Shown here piece after piece: positions 7,894 to 14,787 of a stretch of DNA of 19,796 nucleotides. The DNA is from an uncultured Clostridia bacterium (GTDB lineage: Bacteria; Bacillota_I; Bacilli_A; RFN20; CAG-288). Numbering within the stretch: position 1 is the stretch's first letter; each line of letters starts with the position of its first letter. The position numbers and the translations under genes are program-made. The notes beneath the pieces were generated by a model. It saw only the letters and a program-made list of their open reading frames with translations, was not told the origin of the DNA and ran no database searches. Location of the stretch: assembly GCA_900313465.1 (NCBI GenBank), contig OMRU01000001.1:1-19796 (forward strand), given 5' to 3'.

Positions 7894-9470
7894 TATTTCT
7901 GATTTTTCTGGAATTCCTGAACATCAAGATAGAAGTTCTTGTTGTTCTCGTAGGCTTTCGCAAGACCAGGATACATCTTAAGATATACCTTCTTGTAAAG
8001 CTGATTGTAGATTTTATGATTGACCTCATTTGGTCTGATGACCTTACCTTGAGTCACCATGGCCTTTCTGGCTTCCGCAGGTGAAGAAAACACACCGGAA
8101 TTAACAAAGCCTGACATTGCTCCGCCGATTGTGGAGGATTCCACTTCATTGGAGATGGTGCAAGGAATGCCAAAGACATCAGCAATGATATGGCATAATT
8201 CCTGGGAATTGCTTCCGCCACCGGAGATGACCAACTTAGATGGCATAACATGCGTCTTCTTGACGATTTCATCCATACCTTCTCTTAAGGCAAAGGCGAT
8301 ACCTTCATAAATAGCGCGATAGATATGATATTTGCCATGGACATTGGAAAAGCCGATGATACCACCTTTTCCATTTGGTCTCTTTAGACCAGGCTGCCAA
8401 TACGGTTGTAAGACAAGACCATCACAACCAACTGGAATATCACGAATCTTGCGATTGAGAACTTCTTCAACAGAGATGCCCTGTTCTTCGGCTTCTTTTT
8501 TATCTTCAGCACCAAAGTTATCGACAAACCATTTGATCATCCATAAGCCGGAATAAACCTGAACTTCCAGATCATATCCACCCGGATAAGGCGTCTGATA
8601 GGAAGGAAGGAATTTTTCTGGTTCAGAATATTTGTTGCTGACCACTTCAATAGTACAAGCCGTACCTAAAGAAATACTGGCTGAATATTTATCGATACAA
8701 CCATTACCCAATGTCTCGCAGGCTTTATCAGAGCCAGAAGCATACACAGGTAAATCAGCAGGAATCTTGGATAACTGAGAAAACTCCTGACTGACTTTGC
8801 CGATGATCTGTCCGACAGGGACAAGCGGTGGAAGGCTTTCAACTGGAATAGAGAAGACACTCTGCTTTGGATGCCAGGAAGGAAGCCATTTACCAGACTT
8901 GAAGTCGATTGGATAATGACCGATACAGTCAGCGGTGGACACGGCAAGATTACCAGTAATTCGATAATTGAAATATGCACCAAGAGGGCAGAAATATTTC
9001 ATCTTCTTCCAGTTTTCTGGTTCGTGTTCCATCAGCCAATAGGAGACAGTTCTTTCGGCATTGAACTTGACGGTATCAAGCATACCGATGGTTCTGAAAA
9101 GAATCTTTTCATACCATTTCAGGTTTTTCAAACCTGGAATTCTTGTGATTCTCTGGTCTAACCATAAGACCGCATTGCGAAGAGGTTTCTTCTCCTCATC
9201 GAGAATAATGGAAGAATCGCGGAAGACATCAACAACCATACCTTTGACCGATTTGAGATATTCGGGATGACGTTTATCGATATCATTAGTGGCCTTGATG
9301 ATTTCTTCAAGGTAAAAATCAACTCTCTGCTCAGCAAAGCCTTTTTCCGGAGAAAAATATGGAACCTCATATTTTTGTCTGGAAAATACCAATATCTGAC
9401 CAGAGGAAGAAACGACAGAAGCTCTTAGGGATTGTGTACCGACATCAATGACTAAAAAATTTTCACTCAT
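7893..9470 (-). CDS. FGGY-family carbohydrate kinase
   Basis: 525 aa. FGGY kinases phosphorylate sugars or polyols with ATP. The N-terminal phosphate-binding motif DVGTQSLRA is at residues 9-17. The family Asp in ASGSDKACETLGNG is D248, the expected catalytic base. SLGTACT at 267-273 and SGGGSNS at 416-422 are the nucleotide-binding loops. The whole two-lobed ASKHA fold is covered, so the enzyme looks intact. The substrate cannot be named from sequence. No transporter or isomerase gene lies beside it, so it sits outside a sugar operon. AGGA lies 7 nt before the ATG. It is divergent from rplM, and a perfect 15-bp palindrome in the shared gap is the best candidate operator. Confidence 0.92.
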   Translation of the reverse strand: MSENFLVIDVGTQSLRASVVSSSGQILVFSRQKYEVPYFSPEKGFAEQRVDFYLEEIIKATNDIDKRHPEYLKSVKGMVVDVFRDSSIILDEEKKPLRNAVLWLDQRITRIPGLKNLKWYEKILFRTIGMLDTVKFNAERTVSYWLMEHEPENWKKMKYFCPLGAYFNYRITGNLAVSTADCIGHYPIDFKSGKWLPSWHPKQSVFSIPVESLPPLVPVGQIIGKVSQEFSQLSKIPADLPVYASGSDKACETLGNGCIDKYSASISLGTACTIEVVSNKYSEPEKFLPSYQTPYPGGYDLEVQVYSGLWMIKWFVDNFGAEDKKEAEEQGISVEEVLNRKIRDIPVGCDGLVLQPYWQPGLKRPNGKGGIIGFSNVHGKYHIYRAIYEGIAFALREGMDEIVKKTHVMPSKLVISGGGSNSQELCHIIADVFGIPCTISNEVESSTIGGAMSGFVNSGVFSSPAEARKAMVTQGKVIRPNEVNHKIYNQLYKKVYLKMYPGLAKAYENNKNFYLDVQEFQKNQK

Positions 9471-9543
9471 AAGGGAATCCTATTTCTTGATACTCTATTT
9501 TACAACATTAGTTCCCACAAGAAAAAACATATATCGACATTTG

Positions 9544-9558
9544 TACGAAAATTTCGTA
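9544..9558. promoter_or_regulatory. Palindromic operator candidate between kinase and rplM
   Basis: TACGAAAATTTCGTA is a perfect inverted repeat with 7-bp arms about a central A. It lies 74 nt upstream of the kinase start and about 30 nt upstream of the rplM -35. It may be a repressor site for the kinase. No regulator gene is adjacent. Confidence 0.35.
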
Positions 9559-9588
9559 AAAAATTTTATATATTTATAAATATATACT

Positions 9589-9616
9589 TTGAAAATCATT
9601 TACTTCGTGATAAAAT
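9589..9616 (+). promoter_or_regulatory. Sigma-A-type promoter of rplM-rpsI
   Basis: TTGAAA (9589-9594), a 16-bp spacer, then TAAAAT (9611-9616). Transcription would start near 9623, leaving a leader of about 70 nt that contains the folded element described next. Confidence 0.7.
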
Positions 9617-9622
9617 AGCGTT

Positions 9623-9691
9623 CGGCTAATTGTGAACTACACCCCGGTAAGGTTACAGTTTGCTCAAGATTCAAGAAAGGTATAATTTAAA
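9623..9691 (+). promoter_or_regulatory. rplM leader, L13-leader-like structured RNA
   Basis: The leader can fold into an outer stem GTGAACT (9632-9638) with AGTTTGC (9657-9663), including two G-U pairs. An inner ACC/GGT stem (9641-9643, 9651-9653) closes the loop CCGGTAA. Bacillota rplM transcripts often carry an autoregulatory L13 leader, and position and layout fit this, but I could not compare with the consensus. AAGG at 9677-9680 is the ribosome binding site. Confidence 0.55.
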
Positions 9692-10147
9692 ATGCAGCGT
9701 CAAACTACAGTTTACAAAAAAACCGACGTCGCCAAAAAATGGTATGTCGTCGATGCAGAAAACAAGCCTCTTGGTCGATTAGCCTCCGAAATTGCTGTCG
9801 TACTGATGGGCAAGAACAAGCCACAGTACACTCCAAACTTTGATAACGGTGACTTCGTCATTGTTGTCAATTGTTCGAAGGTCTACTTGACTGGCAACAA
9901 GTTAATTGGCAAGACTTATTATGATAATAAGTCCAACAATTATGGTGGCTTAAGAGCTAGATCCGCCAAGGTCATGTTGGAAAAGTATCCAACTGAAATG
10001 ATCAAGAGAGCCGTTAGTGGCATGTTACCTAAGGGCCCTTTAGGCAAAGAGATGTTAAGAAAGTTGTTCACTTATTCTGGTGCGGAACATGACAAACAGG
10101 ATAAGAAGCCGGTTGAAATCGAACTGGTTGCTAAGAAGGAGAGATAA
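9692..10147 (+). CDS. rplM: 50S ribosomal protein L13
   Basis: 151 aa, typical length. It is an early-assembling 23S rRNA-binding protein of the large subunit. Family signatures include [17 protein letters not shown] near residues 16-32 and the later block [16 protein letters not shown]. It has a short N-terminal extension ([10 protein letters not shown]) before the conserved core. The gene precedes rpsI with a 5-nt gap, the classic rplM-rpsI operon. It is probably autoregulated through the structured leader. Confidence 0.98.
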   Translation: MQRQTTVYKKTDVAKKWYVVDAENKPLGRLASEIAVVLMGKNKPQYTPNFDNGDFVIVVNCSKVYLTGNKLIGKTYYDNKSNNYGGLRARSAKVMLEKYPTEMIKRAVSGMLPKGPLGKEMLRKLFTYSGAEHDKQDKKPVEIELVAKKER

Positions 10148-10152
10148 ACACA

Positions 10153-10557
10153 ATGGCTAACAAAACTGAAAAGCTTATCTACTCTGCCGTCGGAAGAAGA
10201 AAGTCTTCTGTCGCTAGAGTCTTCTTAACTCCTGGCACTGGTGCCATCGTTGTCAACGGCAAGGTCGCTGACGAATACTTCCCACACAAGACCTTAATCT
10301 TAGATGTCAATCAGCCATTTGGTGCCACTGGTACTGAAGGCAAGTATGACGTCAAGGCTAACATCGTTGGTGGTGGTTATTCCGGTCAGGCTGGTGCCTT
10401 AAGATTAGGTATCGCCAGAGCCTTAGTTAAGGCTAACGATGCCAACAAGCCTTTATTACGTGCCAAGGGTCTCTTGACTGTTGATGCCAGAGTCGTTGAA
10501 CGTAAGAAGTACGGTCTCCGTAAGGCTCGTAAGGACAAACAGTTCTCTAAGCGTTAA
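10153..10557 (+). CDS. rpsI: 30S ribosomal protein S9
   Basis: 134 aa, typical length. S9 lies in the head of the small subunit, and its C-terminal tail reaches toward the P-site tRNA. Signatures are [10 protein letters not shown] near the N-terminus, [19 protein letters not shown] in the middle and the invariant C-terminal SKR. AAGGAG at 10136-10141, inside the end of rplM, acts as the ribosome binding site. It is the second gene of the operon and is followed by a strong terminator. Confidence 0.98.
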   Translation: MANKTEKLIYSAVGRRKSSVARVFLTPGTGAIVVNGKVADEYFPHKTLILDVNQPFGATGTEGKYDVKANIVGGGYSGQAGALRLGIARALVKANDANKPLLRAKGLLTVDARVVERKKYGLRKARKDKQFSKR

Positions 10558-10598
10558 TCCAGCGCTTGGCTCTCTGCAAGTCTATCCAATCAAAAAAG

Positions 10599-10633
10599 AA
10601 AATCCCTGGGAATCCGAACCCAGGGATTTTTCT
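10599..10633 (+). terminator. Terminator of the rplM-rpsI operon
   Basis: Perfect 12-bp stem, AAAATCCCTGGG (10599-10610) and CCCAGGGATTTT (10619-10630), with an 8-nt loop; the T run continues to TTTTTCT. It lies 42 nt after the rpsI stop. Confidence 0.92.
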
Positions 10634-10649
10634 ATATCTATTTATTTAT

Positions 10650-10689
10650 ATCAACAAAACAAATGCGGAACCGCAATGGTTCCGCATTT
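10650..10689 (-). terminator. Terminator of nifJ
   Basis: On the minus strand a perfect 12-bp stem, AAATGCGGAACC / GGTTCCGCATTT (arms 10678-10689 and 10661-10672), with a 5-nt loop, is followed by GTTTTGTTG. It lies 19 nt after the nifJ stop, tail to tail with the rpsI terminator. Confidence 0.85.
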
Positions 10690-10707
10690 GCATGATTCGA
10701 AAAGAAT

Positions 10708-13700
10708 TTACTTTTCTTCTAAGCCGCCATAACGGAGGATATCGTGATATCTACGTTCAGCGTACTTAGCATTCTTAGCGAAGAGTTCTTCAGCATGTTC
10801 TGGGTTGACTCTTGGAAGCTGAGAATAACGAGTGGAAGTGAGTAAGAAGTCCTTGATCTTGGAGAAGTCTGGGTTCTTGGACTTTGGACCCATCTTGAGT
10901 GGAGATTCACCCTTTTCAGCAAGACGTGGATCCCAGGTGTAGGTTAAGAAGTAACCGCAATCGACGGCCATCTTTTCCTGAACCATGGCGTTACCTAAAC
11001 CGCCACGGATACCCTGTTCCTGACATGGGCAGTAGCACATGATCAAGGATGGACCATTGTAGGATTCAGCTTCTCTTAAGGCCTTGATGGCGTGAGCTGG
11101 GTCAGCGCCTAAGGAGATAGAAGCGACATAGACATGATCATAAGCCATAGCGATCAAACCTAAGTTCTTCTTGGCAGTCTTCTTACCAGAAGCAGCGAAC
11201 TTAGCAATCTGACCGGTCTGAGAGGACTTAGAAGCCTGACCACCAGTGTTGGAGTAGACTTCAGTATCTAAGACCATGATGTTGACATCGTCTTCACTGG
11301 CGATGACATGATCAAGACCGCCGAAGCCGATATCATAAGCCCAACCATCGCCACCGATGATCCAAACAGACTTATCAAGTAAGTCGTTCTTCATGGCTAA
11401 CAAAGCCTTGATACCTTCACAGGAAGAAGCTTCGATGAGCTGTAACATCTTTGGTAAGAGGGTTCTGACATGAGCCTTGTTTTTGATGTTGTTGAGATAG
11501 TCAGTTAAGACATCCTTGAGTTCTGGTTCAACCTTATCCTGGTTGGCAAGGATGATTTCACAGATACGGGTGAGCTTCTGATCGGTAGCTAATCTCATAC
11601 CATAACCATATTCAGCATTATCCTCGAATAAGGAGTTAGCCCAAGCTGGACCTTCACCCTTAGCGTCGGTGATGAATGGGGTCATTGGAGTAGAACCGTT
11701 GTAAATAGAAGAACAACCAGTAGCGTTAGCAATCAACATATCGTTACCGAAGAGCTGAGTAGCTAAACGATAATATGGAGTTTCACCGCAACCAGCGCAG
11801 GAACCGGAGACTTCCTGATATGGCTTGTAGAAGGCAACTTCCTTCAAAGTAGCGGCTGGGAAGTAACCAAGCTTTGGTTCGACCTGCTTGTATAAGACAT
11901 CGGCAGCAGCTTCATGATGGAATTCACCCTTGGCTTCAACCATCTTGAGAGCCTTATGGGCTTCCATGACTGGCTTGCCGGTAACTTCATCCTTGATGAC
12001 ATTGCCGTTTTCATCCTTCTTTGGAGTCATCTTACCTGGACACTGGTTGACGCATAAGCCGCAGCCGACACAGTTCATTGGAGAGACCTGGATACGGAAC
12101 TTCAAGCCCTGGACATTTGGACCGCCCATGGCTGGTAAGACATTTCCTCTTTCGTCTTCTGGTAACTTGGCGATATCTTCATCATCTAATAAGAAGGCGC
12201 GGATGGTGGCATGTGGACAGACGAAGGCGCACTGGTTACACTGGATACAATTTTCCTTATCCCACTGTGGGACACGGGCAGCGTTAGCTCTCTTTTCTCT
12301 GAAAGTAACGTTAGGGAACATCGTACCATCTTCTAATTCCCACTTTCTGAAAGTGGAGACTGGTAAGCTATAACCATCAAGGTTGTTGATGATGGAGATA
12401 TAAGTATCCCAATAATCATCACCAGTGGACTTGACGTTGTTGTTGATTGGTAATTCAGCCCAGGCTGGATCAACAGCAACTTCTCTTAAGCCCTGAGTAC
12501 CGGAGTCGATGGCCTTGTAGTTGAGTTCAACGACATCCTGACCCTTCTTGGCATAAGTCTTAGCAGCAAACTTCTTCATCCATTCATTAGCTTCTGCATA
12601 TGGCATAATCTGCTGGTTAAGATAGAAGAAGGCAGACTGTAAGATGGTATTGGTATGTCTACCCATACCGATTTCAAGAGCGATCTTGTTGGCATCGATG
12701 ACATAAAGCTTAGCATGTTTCTTGGCTAAAAGCTTCTTCATACGATTTGGCATAGCGGCAGCTAAAGCTTCATCGGTCATATCGGTATTGAGCAAGAAGG
12801 TACCGCCATCCTTTAAGCAGGAGACCATATCATACTTGAACATATAGGTATCGACAGAGCAGGAGACGAAGTCAGCATTTTCAACATAGTAAGTGGAGTG
12901 GATTGGAGTCTTACCGAATCTAAGATGAGATCTGGTAACACCGCCAGATTTTCTGGAGTCATAGGCGAAGTAAGCCTGAGCATACTGATGAGTTTCATCA
13001 CCGATGATCTTAATGGAAGATTTGTTGGCACCGACAGTACCATCAGAACCTAAACCATAGAATAAGCAAGAGGTGTAATCATGTGGAATGATGTAGTTTT
13101 CATCAGCTGGGATAGAAAGATGAGTGACATCATCTTCAATACCAACAGTGAAGCCAGTCCAAGTGGTTTCAGCAGAAAGGAAGTCGAAGACACCCTTGAT
13201 ATGCTTTGGACCAGTATCCTTGGAAGAGACACCATAACGGCCACCTAAGACCTTGATGTCATCTCTATGACCCTGCTTGAGAGCAGCAACAACATCCAAA
13301 TATAATGGTTCACCAATAGAACCTGGTTCCTTAGTTCTATCTAAGACAGCGATGGTCTTGACAGTTTCTGGTAAGGAAGCAAGTAAATGCTTGGTGGAGA
13401 ATGGACGGTATAAATAAACCTTTAAGACACCGACCTTTTCACCCTTAGAGACTAAATCATCAACAACTTCGGTACAGGTTTCCGTGACAGAACCCATAGC
13501 GATGATGACCTTAGTGGCATCCTTAGCACCATAATAAACAAATGGAGCATAGTTTCTACCGGTAGCATCGCTGACCTTCTTGAAGTAATCGCAGGCAACG
13601 CCGACGATGGCCTCTTCATGTAAGTTCTGAGCTTCTCTACCCTGGAAGGTGATATCGTCATTTTCAGCACCGCCCTTAGTGACAGCGTGAGAATGTGGAT

Positions 13701-14334
13701 TCAAAGCAGATTTCTTGAATCTTTCGACAGCATCCATATCCAATAAGGACTTCCAGAAGTCTTCATTGACGAATTCAACGTTCTGAATTTCGTGAGAGGT
13801 TCTGAAACCATCAAAGAAATGAATGACTGGAGTAGCAGCCTTAATAGCGACAAGGTGAGATAAAGGAGCTAAATCAGCAACGTCCTGGACGGACTGAGAA
13901 CAAATCATAGCAGCACCGGCCTGACGGATAGCATAGACGTCACCATGATCACCAAAGATGGACAAGGAACGAGTAGCTAAAGAACGAGCAGCGCAATGCA
14001 AGACGACAGGTAACTCTTCGCCAACCCATTTATAAATGTTTGGAATCATTAAGAGCAAACCCTGAGATGCCGTGTAGGTAGTAGCTAAAGAACCACCAGC
14101 AGCAGCACCATGGACAGCACCAGAAGCACCAGCTTCAGACTGCATTTCCATGACTTTGACGGTATCGCCAAAGAGGTTTTTCATACCAGCGACAGCATAT
14201 TCATCGACATGTTCAGCCATAGGGCTGGAAGGAGTGATCGGGAAGATTGCAGCGACTTCAGTGAACATGTAAGAACCTAAAGCAGCAGCAGTGTTACCGT
14301 CGACTGACTTCATTGAGAATTTCTCTTTTTCCAT
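10708..14334 (-). CDS. nifJ: Pyruvate:ferredoxin (flavodoxin) oxidoreductase, single-chain type
   Basis: 1208 aa from the chosen start, the usual length for the homodimeric enzyme. It oxidises pyruvate with CoA to acetyl-CoA and CO2 and reduces ferredoxin in the anaerobic cytosol. Domain I opens with FPITPSSPMAEH. The 2x[4Fe-4S] ferredoxin-like domain carries CIQCNQCAFVCPH (about residue 695) and CVGCGLCVNQCPGK. The proximal cluster and TPP domain start at CAGCGETPYY (about 843), with the TPP motif GGDGWAYDIGFGG near 992. A longer frame opens at a TTG at 14346, but that TTG overlaps the Shine-Dalgarno GGAGG (14344-14340). The ATG at 14334, 5 nt after GGAGG, is the true start. It is a monocistronic gene with its own terminator. 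Confidence 0.97.
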   Translation of the reverse strand: MEKEKFSMKSVDGNTAAALGSYMFTEVAAIFPITPSSPMAEHVDEYAVAGMKNLFGDTVKVMEMQSEAGASGAVHGAAAGGSLATTYTASQGLLLMIPNIYKWVGEELPVVLHCAARSLATRSLSIFGDHGDVYAIRQAGAAMICSQSVQDVADLAPLSHLVAIKAATPVIHFFDGFRTSHEIQNVEFVNEDFWKSLLDMDAVERFKKSALNPHSHAVTKGGAENDDITFQGREAQNLHEEAIVGVACDYFKKVSDATGRNYAPFVYYGAKDATKVIIAMGSVTETCTEVVDDLVSKGEKVGVLKVYLYRPFSTKHLLASLPETVKTIAVLDRTKEPGSIGEPLYLDVVAALKQGHRDDIKVLGGRYGVSSKDTGPKHIKGVFDFLSAETTWTGFTVGIEDDVTHLSIPADENYIIPHDYTSCLFYGLGSDGTVGANKSSIKIIGDETHQYAQAYFAYDSRKSGGVTRSHLRFGKTPIHSTYYVENADFVSCSVDTYMFKYDMVSCLKDGGTFLLNTDMTDEALAAAMPNRMKKLLAKKHAKLYVIDANKIALEIGMGRHTNTILQSAFFYLNQQIMPYAEANEWMKKFAAKTYAKKGQDVVELNYKAIDSGTQGLREVAVDPAWAELPINNNVKSTGDDYWDTYISIINNLDGYSLPVSTFRKWELEDGTMFPNVTFREKRANAARVPQWDKENCIQCNQCAFVCPHATIRAFLLDDEDIAKLPEDERGNVLPAMGGPNVQGLKFRIQVSPMNCVGCGLCVNQCPGKMTPKKDENGNVIKDEVTGKPVMEAHKALKMVEAKGEFHHEAAADVLYKQVEPKLGYFPAATLKEVAFYKPYQEVSGSCAGCGETPYYRLATQLFGNDMLIANATGCSSIYNGSTPMTPFITDAKGEGPAWANSLFEDNAEYGYGMRLATDQKLTRICEIILANQDKVEPELKDVLTDYLNNIKNKAHVRTLLPKMLQLIEASSCEGIKALLAMKNDLLDKSVWIIGGDGWAYDIGFGGLDHVIASEDDVNIMVLDTEVYSNTGGQASKSSQTGQIAKFAASGKKTAKKNLGLIAMAYDHVYVASISLGADPAHAIKALREAESYNGPSLIMCYCPCQEQGIRGGLGNAMVQEKMAVDCGYFLTYTWDPRLAEKGESPLKMGPKSKNPDFSKIKDFLLTSTRYSQLPRVNPEHAEELFAKNAKYAERRYHDILRYGGLEEK

Positions 14335-14720
14335 AACTTCCTCCAATATAAGTATTCTCTAATGATATATTATATATCTAATGTAAGCGTTAACTTAACA
14401 GTTTTTTGCCTTTTTTCATCGAAAAAAGAGTTAGTTATTCTTAACATTTAAAAATGTACAAATGTAAAATATGGCTACCTTTGCAGCCATTTTCCCGCTT
14501 TTTTAATAAAACCAACGAAAAACATGTTGTTTTTCAAAGTTTTAAAAATTGAAATTCCAACAAATAATTCCTTTTGTAATTTGGTTCGACAATGCAAACG
14601 ATTTGTTGAACCAAGTAAAGTATAGCACAATTTCCAAAATAAATCTACACGGTGTATAACAACACAAAGTTTTGCCTTTATCTAATCCCCAAAATTCGAT
14701 TTCTTTTGATCAGACTTCAT
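14335..14720. promoter_or_regulatory. AT-rich divergent regulatory region upstream of nifJ
   Basis: No gene is seen here. Two minus-strand promoter candidates serve nifJ: TATAAT at 14374-14369, with only a poor -35, and an extended -10 TGCTATACT at 14627-14619. Three inverted repeats are present: CTTTTTTC-ATC-GAAAAAAG at 14410-14428, ATGGCT-8nt-AGCCAT at 14471-14490, and a larger one at 14581-14614 described separately. The plus-strand ATPase promoter lies just to the right. Confidence 0.5.
14581..14614. promoter_or_regulatory. Inverted repeat near a candidate nifJ start site
   Basis: TTGGTTCGACAA (14581-14592) and TTGTTGAACCAA (14603-14614) pair at 11 of 12 positions around a 10-nt centre. 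The minus-strand extended -10 (14627-14619) would start transcription near 14612, at the right edge of this repeat. It could be an operator or the first stem of a nifJ leader of about 280 nt. It does not match the Rex site TTGTGA-n6-TCACAA. Confidence 0.45.
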
Positions 14721-14725
14721 TTTCC

Positions 14726-14754
14726 TTGCAAAGAACACATGAATGATTTATCAT
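14726..14754 (+). promoter_or_regulatory. Promoter of the P1B-type ATPase
   Basis: TTGCAA (14726-14731), a 17-bp spacer, then TATCAT (14749-14754). Transcription would start near 14761, inside the SmtB-like operator. A bound repressor there would block RNA polymerase. Confidence 0.6.
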
Positions 14755-14771
14755 ATGAACGGTTATTCATA
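14754..14771. promoter_or_regulatory. ArsR/SmtB-type metal operator
   Basis: Inverted repeat TATGAA-6nt-TTCATA. The core TGAACGGTTATTCA (14756-14769) matches, at all but one position as I recall it, the cyanobacterial SmtB operator core TGAACAGTTATTCA. A weaker half-match, TGAATGATTTATCA, lies just upstream at 14740-14753. The site spans the predicted transcription start and ends before the Shine-Dalgarno. The ArsR-family protein encoded at 17168-17545 is the likely ligand. Confidence 0.72.
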
Positions 14772-14787
14772 CGAAAGGAGTAATCCT

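Noticed and set aside
11930..12373. 147-codon plus-strand open frame opposite nifJ
   Set aside because: Antisense to the ferredoxin-domain region of nifJ with no promoter or ribosome binding site.
14335..14346. TTG start giving nifJ four more residues
   Set aside because: The TTG overlaps the GGAGG ribosome binding site of the ATG at 14334.
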